A program made the position numbers and the translations under genes. The notes under the pieces were generated by a model. It saw only the letters and a list, made by a program, of their open reading frames with translations. It had not been told where the DNA came from and did no database searches. Shown piece by piece: positions 1 to 9,628 of a stretch of 64,000 bases of DNA; position 1 is the stretch's first letter; the number at the start of each line of letters is the position of its first letter. Origin of the DNA: an uncultured Bacteroides sp. (GTDB lineage Bacteria; Bacteroidota; Bacteroidia; Bacteroidales; Bacteroidaceae). The stretch covers positions 10,311-74,310 of the forward strand of contig NZ_CALDPF010000050.1 of assembly GCF_937912035.1 (NCBI RefSeq). Direction: 5' to 3'.

Positions 1-330
1 TTCCGGACGTATAATCATACCTGCATCTCCAGGTGCAATACCAGTATCATCCCTTCTCCAACTATAACAACCCGTAAATAAAGAATATCTGGATGGAGTA
101 CTAGTTGCAGCAACAGAGTGAGCATCCGTAAAAAGAATTCCCATATTTGCCAGTCTGTCAACATTAGGTGTGTTAATTGTTTTCTCACCATAGCAACTCA
201 AATCACCATAGCCCAAATCATCAGCAACAATAAATATTACATTCGGAGTTTTCCTCTGTTCAGTAGCATAAACCTGCCCAACAGCAATTGTAGAAATAAA
301 GGCTGTTGTAAAAAACTTAAAATCTTTCAT
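1..330 (-). CDS. S1-family sulfatase, N-terminal fragment (cut by window edge)
   Basis: I read this gene directly on the minus strand from an ATG at 328-330 to the left edge; the first 110 codons are present. A hydrophobic signal peptide (about residues 1-23) is followed by the sulfatase metal-binding start NVIFIVADDLGYGD and then the active-site motif STPSR inside ATSTPSRYSLFTG. The catalytic residue is serine, so the protein would need the anaerobic radical-SAM maturase (anSME) to become formylglycine; no such gene is in the window. It is the last visible gene of the long minus-strand PUL, 270 bp downstream of the next sulfatase. The C-terminal half, which holds most substrate-recognition residues, is not visible, so no subfamily can be given. 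Confidence 0.9.
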   Translation of the reverse strand, partial: MKDFKFFTTAFISTIAVGQVYATEQRKTPNVIFIVADDLGYGDLSCYGEKTINTPNVDRLANMGILFTDAHSVAATSTPSRYSLFTGCYSWRRDDTGIAPGDAGMIIRPE

Positions 331-600
331 GGTATTCCTTTCCGTTTAAAACCCAAACAAAGTTGGATAATTCATTATTATTTAATTTAGTATTATAATT
401 TTACATCAAGATATTAAGATGTTACATTGATAGAAGTATTTTTTAAAACAACATGATTTTAATATCAAAGTTAATTTTTATTTATAATGCACTTAAGTTT
501 CTAAAGTACAAAACTTGCAATTTAAAAGTAACAAAAAATGTATAAGACGATCTAAAAGAATTTATTCACATTTAAACTTTAATATAAATGAACAAAAAAT

Positions 601-1992
601 TTATTTCTCATACGAAAAAAGCCAATTCTCATTCCTGATATGAGATTTGTTCATGATATTCTTTAAATCTTTTACAATTGCTGGATATAAAGAATATACA
701 TTTGCAATTTCAGAAGGATCAGCATTAAGATTATATAATTCGTAAACTTCTTCGTCTGGTTTATTAACATTTAATCTTATTAGTTTCCATCTATCTTTAA
801 TAACGGCTTGTTTACCACCACGCTCATGAAACTCAAAATATAAATAATCGTGTTTTTTCTGTTTCCCATATCCCAACACTGTTGGCAAATATGAAATACC
901 ATCAATATTCTTTGGCTTTTCAACATTAATCAAATCACATACTGTTGGCATAAAATCCCAAAAAGTTGATTCATGGAAAGATATAGAACCAGGTTTTATG
1001 ACAGCTGGCCAATGGATTATAAAAGGAGTTCTAATTCCACCTTCATATAAATCCCTTTTTATACCTCTAAATGGTCCGTTACTATCAAAATACTTTGGAT
1101 TGTGTCCTCCTTCTTCATGTGTTCCATTGTCAGAAGTAAATATTATAATCGTATTATCCAGAATATTTTTCTCTTTCAGGAGATTTATTATACTTTGAAC
1201 CCCATAGTCCAAACGTGTCACCATCGAAGCAAATGTAGTACGAGGTTTAGAACCTTTTCTATATTTTTTACCTTTTGTCGCAGGTTCATCAAATTTCCCA
1301 TCATAATCGTAAAACTCATTTTCAGGTACTATTAAATGTTGATGAGGAATTGTTGGCGTTAAATAAAGGAAAAAAGGTTTATCATAGTTCTTGTTCAAAA
1401 AATTAAGAGCTTTTTCAATTATCAAATCATGTGAATAGACTTTATTGTCTAATATTATAGGATTATTATTTTCAAAAAGTTGATCAGGATAATAATTATG
1501 TGCATTTGCTTGTCCTAAATATCCGAAAAAATAATCAAAGCCTTGATTATTAGGATGTCCTTCTCCAGACGGTCCCCCTAATCCCCATTTACCTATACAT
1601 GCTGTAGTATAATCCTTTATTTTGAAAATCTCACCTAATGTAATTTCCTCATCAGCCAAATTTAAATCATATTTACGATTATCTTTTCCTATATATCCTT
1701 TATTACCTCTTATATAAGAATGTCCTGTATGTTTACCTGTTAATAAAGAGCATCTTGAAGGCGCACTAACTGTTGAGCCAGAATAATGTTGTGTAAACTT
1801 CATTCCATTATTAGCCAAATAATCTATAGCAGGTGTTTTAATTCTATCCTGTCCATAACAACCTAAATCTCCTATACCTAAATCATCAGCTAAAATAAAA
1901 ATAACATTAGGAGTTTCCTTATTATTCTCAATAGTACCAGAGAATACAGGTAAACAATTTCCTGCAAATAACAATAAATAATATGGTTTCAT
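601..1992 (-). CDS. S1-family sulfatase, serine type, exported
   Basis: The protein hydrolyses sulfate esters, most likely in the periplasm. The open frame reaches back to 2025, but I prefer the ATG at 1990-1992 because it begins directly with a signal peptide (MKPYYLLLFAGNCLPVFSG). Visible motifs are NVIFILADDLGIGD (metal ligands), SAPSRCSLLTGKHTG (formylglycine motif with serine), GKWGLGG, and FTSDNGTHEEGGHNP with the second aspartate/asparagine metal pair. The length is usual for S1 sulfatases. It stands between the partial sulfatase at the left edge and the tandem esterase, with gaps of about 270-290 bp on both sides that hold no gene, so it may have its own promoter. The subfamily and sulfate position are not resolved. 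Confidence 0.92.
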   Translation of the reverse strand: MKPYYLLLFAGNCLPVFSGTIENNKETPNVIFILADDLGIGDLGCYGQDRIKTPAIDYLANNGMKFTQHYSGSTVSAPSRCSLLTGKHTGHSYIRGNKGYIGKDNRKYDLNLADEEITLGEIFKIKDYTTACIGKWGLGGPSGEGHPNNQGFDYFFGYLGQANAHNYYPDQLFENNNPIILDNKVYSHDLIIEKALNFLNKNYDKPFFLYLTPTIPHQHLIVPENEFYDYDGKFDEPATKGKKYRKGSKPRTTFASMVTRLDYGVQSIINLLKEKNILDNTIIIFTSDNGTHEEGGHNPKYFDSNGPFRGIKRDLYEGGIRTPFIIHWPAVIKPGSISFHESTFWDFMPTVCDLINVEKPKNIDGISYLPTVLGYGKQKKHDYLYFEFHERGGKQAVIKDRWKLIRLNVNKPDEEVYELYNLNADPSEIANVYSLYPAIVKDLKNIMNKSHIRNENWLFSYEK

Positions 1993-2316
1993 TTCTAATA
2001 TAAGTTCATTAATATTTATAACCACAAATACTTCATTAAAATAGTCAAAATTAATATCACTGCAGAATATTTTAACTAAAGATGGTCAAACCTATAAACA
2101 AGTAATATTAAATTGCACTAAATTTTCATGTAGAAAAATACCTATTTAAATCTGAAAAATATAGTTCTAAATCAAAATGGTAAAATAGTTAATATTTCAT
2201 CAAATACACCAATAAGTAAATAAAAAAAGAAAAAGAATATTTTTTATAGCAATATATATTATTATCAACCCCCCATTTTATATATTCACCTTTATATAAA
2301 AAATCCATCAAAGTTC

Positions 2317-4086
2317 TCAAAGTTTTTTTTGTCTACGTAAAAAATCTGCTATACGCTCTAACCATTCGTAACTTCCAGTTCCTGGATTAGCTTTTCTCTG
2401 AAAACAATGTTTGCGTAATGCTAAAGTATGAAGTTCAGACTGTATTCCCATACTACGCATTCTTTCCCAGACTTTTACAGAACCCATAGAAGAATACGTA
2501 TCTGCATCTCCATGAATAAAAAGCATTGGGGAAGTCTTTATATCAAAACTAAAATCTGAAACTATAACATCATCATCATTATTTCCTTTATTTGTATTTA
2601 TACCATTAATACCATCTGTAAGTACATATGCCGGATAAATACCTATTCCCCATTGTACATTACATGGTATATTGTCAATTTCATCGATTGGAAGATATGA
2701 TCTGTGTAAAGAAGAAGTAACTCCCATTAAAGTAAGGTGGCCACCAGCAGAACTTCCCATTATACCTATCTGGTTGGAATCTAGACCATAATATGCAGCC
2801 TGAGAACGAACGACCCTGATTGCACGCTGTAAATCCTCCCATGCACTTATATGCTTTGGCAATCCTTTCGGACGAGGTGTCCTATATTTCAATGTTACCA
2901 CAACCATCCCAAGTCTGTTCAGATATCTGCGAACAGGAGCAACCTCAAATTCATCCGGGTTATTATTCGTATATGCACCACCACTATATATAATTTGTAT
3001 AGATTTTGTTTTCAGTTCTTTCGGAAAGTGCCATTCAATATATGGAATGACCTGATGTCCTTGCATATTCGGTATCTTACCTATAGGCCATATCGCTTGT
3101 TTGATAACATTTTTCCTGTCATCATCACTTTTATATCTGTCCATTATACTTTCTTCGGGACTAAGCTCTCCCATAATGCCTAATTGTCTAAGAAACTCTA
3201 TTCCACATTCCAAACCATATACTCCATGATACATATCCGGATATATATGTAATTCAGAAGGTATATTCATCCTACGCAATTGCCTGTAAATTAGCGTACT
3301 TCCATTAGGAGAATGCTCATCAGCCCCACCATGATGAAGGCTTATTGGACATGTTTTGTTATCGAAGTGAAAACACTCGGAAAGTTTTACATCAGGACCA
3401 TACCCTTGCAACCATGCATGTGTGCCATTTTCACTGTCAGTAGTTACATAAACAGGAGAATTTATTATTGCAAAATTTAAATGGCAAGATATAGAATCAA
3501 TTTTATCTATCGGCTCATAAGATCTACTCTGAGAATTAGTAGACAATAATAAAGCTAAATGTGAGCCGGCAGACATTGATACCACACCTATTTTTTCAGG
3601 ATCAAACCCTCGTTTCACTGACTCATTCCTTATTAAACGAACAGCTCTTTGCCCATCTTCCCAAGCTGTTTTATAAAAAGGAATTCCTTCTGGACGTGGA
3701 GTACGATATACCAGATTCACACATTGAAAACCAAGATTAGAGAATATTCCATACCATGATTTTATCATTGAGATATCACATCCTGTATTATATTCTTCAC
3801 CAGATATAAATACTATACACGCTCCATTTGTTACAGCAGGCTTATCAAACCATTTTATATAAGCTATGTTGTCTTCTTTTAAATTAAATTCCAAAGGGTT
3901 AGCTCCTTCTGATATAACAACAGTTTGATGTGACTGACTATCAGGCATTTTATTATCCGGCCATAACCTTTGTAATTCACTCGCATTACACGGTAATAAA
4001 AATAACAACAATGAAAACATTAATGCTGCATTTGTTCGCTTTAAATATTTAAACGACAACAATACCATTTGTATATTCATAATCAA
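2317..4086 (-). CDS. Tandem two-domain alpha/beta-hydrolase (carbohydrate esterase-like)
   Basis: Two homologous alpha/beta-hydrolase domains are fused in one exported protein. Domain 1 spans roughly residues 50-310 and domain 2 about 320-589. Both contain an AWED.QRA.R.(I/V)R helix and a S.EPIDKID / S.LPIDEID strand. Domain 2 has a canonical nucleophile elbow, GSSAG, a HGDADT acid loop and a late histidine (LRKHCF). Domain 1 has SMSAG in the elbow, with the first glycine replaced, but keeps GGADEHS and YPDMYHG. It resembles the BD-FAE/acetyl-xylan-esterase-like enzymes that remove acetyl or other acyl groups from glycans. The start may be M1, M3 or M7; all give the same hydrophobic signal. 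It lies directly after the two GH2 genes in the PUL. Confidence 0.85.
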   Translation of the reverse strand: MIMNIQMVLLSFKYLKRTNAALMFSLLLFLLPCNASELQRLWPDNKMPDSQSHQTVVISEGANPLEFNLKEDNIAYIKWFDKPAVTNGACIVFISGEEYNTGCDISMIKSWYGIFSNLGFQCVNLVYRTPRPEGIPFYKTAWEDGQRAVRLIRNESVKRGFDPEKIGVVSMSAGSHLALLLSTNSQSRSYEPIDKIDSISCHLNFAIINSPVYVTTDSENGTHAWLQGYGPDVKLSECFHFDNKTCPISLHHGGADEHSPNGSTLIYRQLRRMNIPSELHIYPDMYHGVYGLECGIEFLRQLGIMGELSPEESIMDRYKSDDDRKNVIKQAIWPIGKIPNMQGHQVIPYIEWHFPKELKTKSIQIIYSGGAYTNNNPDEFEVAPVRRYLNRLGMVVVTLKYRTPRPKGLPKHISAWEDLQRAIRVVRSQAAYYGLDSNQIGIMGSSAGGHLTLMGVTSSLHRSYLPIDEIDNIPCNVQWGIGIYPAYVLTDGINGINTNKGNNDDDVIVSDFSFDIKTSPMLFIHGDADTYSSMGSVKVWERMRSMGIQSELHTLALRKHCFQRKANPGTGSYEWLERIADFLRRQKKL

Positions 4087-4211
4087 TTTATAAACTATTT
4101 TAAATTATTATCAAATATATTATTTTCATATGATAAGAAAAATGACTTATCCAACAATAAAGTTTTTTCACATACTTATTAAATTATAATACCCGATATT
4201 ATATTTATCTT

Positions 4212-6881
4212 TTAGTCATTAATACCAACACCAAACTGTAGCTGTTGTTTCTCAACCTCTTTTACCTTAAGTTGGTTTAACTCCTTTCGCAATCTGATGA
4301 TTTCTTTTTCTTGTTCACTCTTCTTGGGATTATCATTGTAAAACTTATTATCAACAATTTCCGAATTAAGATCCTTCTCTGAATATAATTCACGCTTATC
4401 ACTTTCAAAAGTTTCAAATTCTATTGTACCTTCCAAAGGTCTCGACTCTCCAGGAACATCCAATGATGCTGTGAGTTTTATCGAGCCCTGCCTGTTTGTG
4501 GCCTGTACAAGAGCAACGGCACTTCCCCATTCAATCTTTTGCGGATTAACTCCTGCGACTTCACCCCCCAATAAATGCCCTTCACCCTCAATACTAAACC
4601 GTATCATTGAGTTGTTCAGACGTTTTACATTTCCGTTCTTATCCACAATTTCTGCTATAACAGTTATAACATCTGAACCGTCAGCTCGCAATGCCAGTGT
4701 TTCACTGTCTAAATGCAATTTTATATGGTCAGCTTGACCGGCAGGATATTTCTTATGTACCGCAACGACTTTTCCGTCCATCAAACCCTCGGCAAGGAGA
4801 TATGCCTGATTATGTTTTTTAGAGCGTGCCATACTTTTCCATTCCATAAAATTAAATGCATTTTCAAATTTTATTATCGGAGAAGGCATTCCCTTATGTG
4901 TTTTGTCCTTTTTATAAGTATACACCTTACCACCTTCAAATACTGTAAGACGCACTTCGTCACAATTAGAATACACTGTAATGTCTCTAGGAGAGAACGG
5001 GGTTAATTCATTGGCTATATATATCATAGGGCCATTATCCGCTATGAGCTCTGTTTTTTCCGGTGAGCGCTGTGACATGAACATGTAATAAGAAGTTTTT
5101 GGCTGACGAAAAGCATCCATTATTCCCCCATAGAAAGGATCTGCATGATAGCCGCGCTGATGGTCAAATGAATGCCAGAAGCATGCACCAACAATCTGAG
5201 AAGGTTTCTGGCATATCGTCTCATAACAAAGGATAGGATAATCCTCTATATAATATGGGTTAGCATAATGCTCCGCCTGAACAAGCATTGGAATTTCACC
5301 CCATTCCCGTGACACACGACTGTCAGAGTTGTGGGCATTCCAATCGTCTACATTATCACCCCATTCTCTGATGAAATAAGTCTTGTCTGTACGAAGTTTG
5401 CTTTCGATTGGTCTAAGAAGGAGAGGATAATAACTGTCACCATTGGCTCCATGGTCACATGCCGCTATACTATATGGATATGGATATTCTTCTTCACATA
5501 TTTCAAGGGCTTTTTTGGCAAAATAATCTGGATAGTTCGTTTCATTCAATATTGGTTCCCAAAAGAACAGAGACGCATGATTTCTGTGAATACGGATCAT
5601 GTTACGAATATCGGAATATATCCTTTCTGCAAATATCGGTTCTTTATTCCAGAACTGCCATCCAGGAACTTCTACAAGGGCAAACAATCCAAGTTCGTCA
5701 CAAGCATCCATAAATGCAGGATCAATAACATAATGTGTTCTTATAACCTTTAAACCTGCATCACGAAGTTTTTTTGCATCTCTCCACTGTAGTGAATTAG
5801 GAAGAGCATTTCCCAATACTGCAAAATCCTGATGGCGGTTGGTACCCATTATTTTGCCATTATAAGGTTTACCATTTATCCAAAGGCCATCTGTTTGCTT
5901 AAACTCAATACTTCTTATTCCTATCCTACGTCTATATCCGTCAATGACATTTCCTTTATTATCTTCTATGATAATATCCAGATTATAAAGATACGGATTC
6001 TCAGGACTCCACAAATTGGGACTTTCAATAAACATTGAGCACAGAGTATGCTTTGCCTTACCTGAAGATAAACTTATTTGTTTACTTTTCTTACTGACCA
6101 AATTATTATTTCTGTCTTTAAGAGAAAAAAAGACATTAACAGATGTAGATTTACTGGAAGAGTTACGGATATGGGCCTTAATATTAACTTCTGCATTTTT
6201 ATCAGATACCTTGTCATAAGACACAAATACTCCTCCACCAGCAATCTCATTTTCGTAGTTGGCATCAGTAATGAAGACATCGTTATGAACTATCAACCAA
6301 CAATCACGATATATACCTCCAAAATACGTAAAATCCAACAGACTCTGAGATTTACCAACAGGATAGAGAGGGTCGTCACTATTATCTGCCTTTACAGCAA
6401 TAACATTCTCTTTACCATATTTCAAATAGTCAGTCACATCAACTATAATTGGAAGATATCCTCCATAGTGTTTTTTTATCAGTTTGCCATTGAGATAAAC
6501 CTCCGACTTTCCCATTATTGCCTCAAAATGAAGAAAAATTTTCTTTCCTATAAATGACTCCTCAGGTGTAAAACGCTTTCTGTACCAAACGATTCCTTGG
6601 TAATTGGCACAACCACTAGATTCAATCGGAAGATATTCCAAACCATGAGGAACTGATACTGTTTCCCAGGACGAATCATCAAAGTCCAATGCATAAGGAA
6701 TGCCAAGCACATCACCCTTATAGAACCTCCATGCCAGATTCATTGAATACACATATCTGCCAGTTCCTGGCAATTCATAAAATCCAGCAGTTGAAAAATT
6801 TGCATAATCAGCCGATGAAATATTTAAAGATAAAGACAGCAATAACAATATTATAAAATATTTTATATACATATAGTACAA
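4212..6881 (-). CDS. Glycoside hydrolase family 2 (beta-galactosidase-like), copy A
   Basis: Exported GH2 enzyme with a signal peptide (about residues 1-23), an N-terminal sugar-binding jelly-roll (about 40-200), an Ig-like domain (200-320), a TIM barrel from about residue 325 and C-terminal beta domains. The acid/base is Glu447 in ILNET and the nucleophile is Glu506 in REWGD. It is paralogous to the next gene upstream and shares the block NRHQDFAVLGNALPNSL. Near residue 382 copy A reads RTHYVIDP where copy B has RSAHYPQDP, so a loop that is normally conserved in GH2 has changed. The extreme C-terminus is a charged probable coiled coil (KEIIRLRKELNQLKVKEVEK). Exo-acting beta-galactosidase or a related activity on the sulfated glycan is inferred; glucuronidase or another specificity cannot be excluded. 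Confidence 0.9.
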   Translation of the reverse strand: MYYMYIKYFIILLLLSLSLNISSADYANFSTAGFYELPGTGRYVYSMNLAWRFYKGDVLGIPYALDFDDSSWETVSVPHGLEYLPIESSGCANYQGIVWYRKRFTPEESFIGKKIFLHFEAIMGKSEVYLNGKLIKKHYGGYLPIIVDVTDYLKYGKENVIAVKADNSDDPLYPVGKSQSLLDFTYFGGIYRDCWLIVHNDVFITDANYENEIAGGGVFVSYDKVSDKNAEVNIKAHIRNSSSKSTSVNVFFSLKDRNNNLVSKKSKQISLSSGKAKHTLCSMFIESPNLWSPENPYLYNLDIIIEDNKGNVIDGYRRRIGIRSIEFKQTDGLWINGKPYNGKIMGTNRHQDFAVLGNALPNSLQWRDAKKLRDAGLKVIRTHYVIDPAFMDACDELGLFALVEVPGWQFWNKEPIFAERIYSDIRNMIRIHRNHASLFFWEPILNETNYPDYFAKKALEICEEEYPYPYSIAACDHGANGDSYYPLLLRPIESKLRTDKTYFIREWGDNVDDWNAHNSDSRVSREWGEIPMLVQAEHYANPYYIEDYPILCYETICQKPSQIVGACFWHSFDHQRGYHADPFYGGIMDAFRQPKTSYYMFMSQRSPEKTELIADNGPMIYIANELTPFSPRDITVYSNCDEVRLTVFEGGKVYTYKKDKTHKGMPSPIIKFENAFNFMEWKSMARSKKHNQAYLLAEGLMDGKVVAVHKKYPAGQADHIKLHLDSETLALRADGSDVITVIAEIVDKNGNVKRLNNSMIRFSIEGEGHLLGGEVAGVNPQKIEWGSAVALVQATNRQGSIKLTASLDVPGESRPLEGTIEFETFESDKRELYSEKDLNSEIVDNKFYNDNPKKSEQEKEIIRLRKELNQLKVKEVEKQQLQFGVGIND

Positions 6882-6963
6882 TTTTATTTATGATAATTGA
6901 TATATATATAATTTTAGCGGTAAAAATTTACATAATTTGATACAAAAAAATCATGTAAGATCC

Positions 6964-9597
6964 CTATTCTCCGAACAACTCTTGCTGTTGTTCCATATTC
7001 TCCAGATCCTTCTGAACATTTATCTCCTTAATAATCTTTTTTTTACCACACATAACTGCAACACTCTCAGATTTTCTTTTCACTGTCCATGTGTCATATA
7101 TATATTTTTGAGGTGATACTGTCGTTTCAAATACCAGTTCTCCTGATTTAATGGAATTAACACCTTCACCACATATACTTGCCTTTATTCTAATCTTTCC
7201 AGGTTTTGATGTAGTTCTTATTAATATAGGTGCACTTCCCCAATTAGCTCTGACAGGATTTAATCCCAAAGAATAATCTCCTAAAATTTCTCCTTCGCCT
7301 TCGATTGAAAAATGTATTATATTATTATTCAGTCTTTTTACAGTACCTTCATTATCTACAACCTCAGCAATTGCAACTACCACATCAGAACCATCAGCAA
7401 CAACCGGCATTCCATTATTATCCAGTCTTATCCGGATTTCATAACTCTTCCTTGACGGAATTCTTTTATGTGTTGCAACAACCTTTCCATTAATCAATCC
7501 TTCAGCCAATAGGTAAACCTCCTTCTGTCTTCCGGCACGTGAAAGTTTTTTTGTTTCCATAAAATCGAAAGCATCATTAAATGTAATGATAGGTGAAGGC
7601 ATCTTTAATGAAGACTCATCACGTTTCCATATCAACTGTTTTCCATTCTCGAATATGGTCAGGCGTACCTCTTCACAATTGGAATATACCGTTACATCAG
7701 AAGGTGAAAACGGTGTCATCTCGTTTGCAATATAAACCATAGGACCTGTTTCAATCTTAAGATTATCATTTGTATAATTAGGACGCTGAGACATAAACAT
7801 GTAATATGATGTCTTCGGTTGCCGGTAAGAATCCATTATACCGCCATAAAATGATATTGGGCTGCAACCACGCTGATGGTCAAACGAATGCCATAAAGCA
7901 CCTCCTATATGAGAAGGTGGGGTTCTGTAAAGGCTCTCAATACAAGTCGCAGAATATTTAGGATATGCATAATGTTCAGCCTGAATAAGCATAGGTACCT
8001 CTCCCCAGGCACGGCATACCCTGCTTGTTGAATTATGTGCGCTCCAGTCATCAACATTATCTCCAAACTCTCTGGTAAAATATACTTTATCCTTTTCTCT
8101 TTCTATACTGGGGTGTGAGTAAATCACAGGATAATACTTTATGCCATATTGTCTTTCATTTCTTCCATTCTTAGAATAGTCAGAAGCAGAATAAGCATTA
8201 TAGCCTTTCATTTCTTCATCTACACATTTTTTTGCGTTCAATGCAAAATCTTCAGGGTATATGGTTTCATTCAATATCGGTTCATAGAACAGTAATGATG
8301 GTCTGTTACGATCTCTCCTTACCATATTACGTATATTATCATATACGCGTTCAGAGAATACAGAATCTTTATTATAAAACTGCCACCCGGGAGTTGCATC
8401 AATAATAAATAATCCCAATTCATCGCATGCATCCAGAAAAGCGGGATCCTGAGGATAATGGGCTGAACGAATAATTTTCATACCAGCATTTCTTAATTTA
8501 AATGCATCCCTCCAATGTAATGAATTAGGAAGTGCATTACCTAGAACAGCAAAATCCTGATGCCTGTTAGCACCTATCAATTTATCATAAGGTTTCCCAT
8601 TAAGCCAAAAACCTTCCTTTCCCTTCATCTCTAGAGAACGAATACCCAAACGTTGCCTGTATCCATCTATAACATTGCCATTCTTATCTTTCACCTCGAC
8701 TGTAAGCCAATACAGATATGGCGATTCAGGGGACCATAAACAAGGATTGTCAACTTTCATATCAGCCAAAACATATTCTGTACGGTTGGATTTTATTGAA
8801 TATTTTTTTAGGCACTCTGTTATTTGCTTGCCTGATAAGTCTGTCAAACTGAAATCCACAGATCCGCTATTAGTTTCTTGGCTATCATTACGCAAATGAA
8901 GCTGTAGGGATATTGTAGCTTTTTTATTGCTTACATCATAATAACGGACAAACAATCCTCCGCCTCCTACCTCATCCTCGAGATTAGGATCGGTTATGTA
9001 TAAATTGTCATGCGTTATCAACCAGCAGTCTCTATATATACCACCGAAGTAAGTGAAATCAAGAGCATACTGAGGTCTTCCGGGAGCATAGGACTTGTCA
9101 TTACTGTTGTCAGCACAAACTGCTATAATATTTTCATTGTCCTTATATACATAATCAGTCACATCAATGACAACAGGAAGATAACCACCATAATTTTCCT
9201 TTACAAACCTGCCATTAATCCAGATTTTTGATTTTCCCATTATTCCCTCAAAATGAAGAAATATCTTTTTATTCAGTTCAAATCCATCAAGTCTAAAATG
9301 CTTTCTATACCAAACTATACCCTGATAATTTATATCTCCACTGGCTTCTTCAGGCAATAATTCTATTCCATCTGGCAATGATACTATATTCCACTCACTA
9401 TCATCAAAGCTCTCAATATATGCATTATCAATATCTCCTTTATAAAATCTCCAAGCCATGTTCATATTAAAGACCTTTCTACCACTATTGGGTATTTCAT
9501 AAAAACCGGCGGTAGAAAACAGTGGTAATTCCATAGAACTGACAACTCCGATATATGATATAAGGAATATAATCAGAAACAATTTAATTCTTTCCAT
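6964..9597 (-). CDS. Glycoside hydrolase family 2 (beta-galactosidase-like), copy B
   Basis: GH2 enzyme closely related to the neighbouring copy A. I prefer the ATG at 9595-9597, which starts at the signal peptide MERIKLFLIIFLISYIGVVS; the open frame allows four more residues. In the numbering of the longer frame, Glu448 of ILNET is the acid/base and Glu514 of REFGD the nucleophile. The usual GH2 loop HYPQDPAFLDACDELGL is intact, unlike in copy A. The order sulfatase, GH2-B, GH2-A, esterase with gaps of only 20-130 bp indicates co-transcription. The pair probably arose by tandem duplication, and copy B looks like the more conventional enzyme. The C-terminus ends in a short polar tail rich in glutamine. 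Confidence 0.9.
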   Translation of the reverse strand: MERIKLFLIIFLISYIGVVSSMELPLFSTAGFYEIPNSGRKVFNMNMAWRFYKGDIDNAYIESFDDSEWNIVSLPDGIELLPEEASGDINYQGIVWYRKHFRLDGFELNKKIFLHFEGIMGKSKIWINGRFVKENYGGYLPVVIDVTDYVYKDNENIIAVCADNSNDKSYAPGRPQYALDFTYFGGIYRDCWLITHDNLYITDPNLEDEVGGGGLFVRYYDVSNKKATISLQLHLRNDSQETNSGSVDFSLTDLSGKQITECLKKYSIKSNRTEYVLADMKVDNPCLWSPESPYLYWLTVEVKDKNGNVIDGYRQRLGIRSLEMKGKEGFWLNGKPYDKLIGANRHQDFAVLGNALPNSLHWRDAFKLRNAGMKIIRSAHYPQDPAFLDACDELGLFIIDATPGWQFYNKDSVFSERVYDNIRNMVRRDRNRPSLLFYEPILNETIYPEDFALNAKKCVDEEMKGYNAYSASDYSKNGRNERQYGIKYYPVIYSHPSIEREKDKVYFTREFGDNVDDWSAHNSTSRVCRAWGEVPMLIQAEHYAYPKYSATCIESLYRTPPSHIGGALWHSFDHQRGCSPISFYGGIMDSYRQPKTSYYMFMSQRPNYTNDNLKIETGPMVYIANEMTPFSPSDVTVYSNCEEVRLTIFENGKQLIWKRDESSLKMPSPIITFNDAFDFMETKKLSRAGRQKEVYLLAEGLINGKVVATHKRIPSRKSYEIRIRLDNNGMPVVADGSDVVVAIAEVVDNEGTVKRLNNNIIHFSIEGEGEILGDYSLGLNPVRANWGSAPILIRTTSKPGKIRIKASICGEGVNSIKSGELVFETTVSPQKYIYDTWTVKRKSESVAVMCGKKKIIKEINVQKDLENMEQQQELFGE

Positions 9598-9628
9598 ATA
9601 TAATACCATTTATAGTTCTTAATATTTA

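Noticed and set aside
331..600. Possible small gene in the gap between the first two sulfatases
   Set aside because: Only AT-rich sequence with frequent stops; nothing on either strand looks coding.
2026..2316. Possible gene or RNA between the sulfatase and tandem esterase
   Set aside because: No open frame, no stable hairpin with a T-run, no promoter pair found.
6078..6557. A 159-codon plus-strand frame in GH2 copy A
   Set aside because: Antisense shadow of a conserved GH2 coding region.
7305..7493. A plus-strand 62-codon frame with a glutamine/histidine-rich peptide
   Set aside because: It lies fully inside the antisense of the GH2 copy B gene and has no promoter or ribosome-binding signal; the composition comes from the reading frame shadow.
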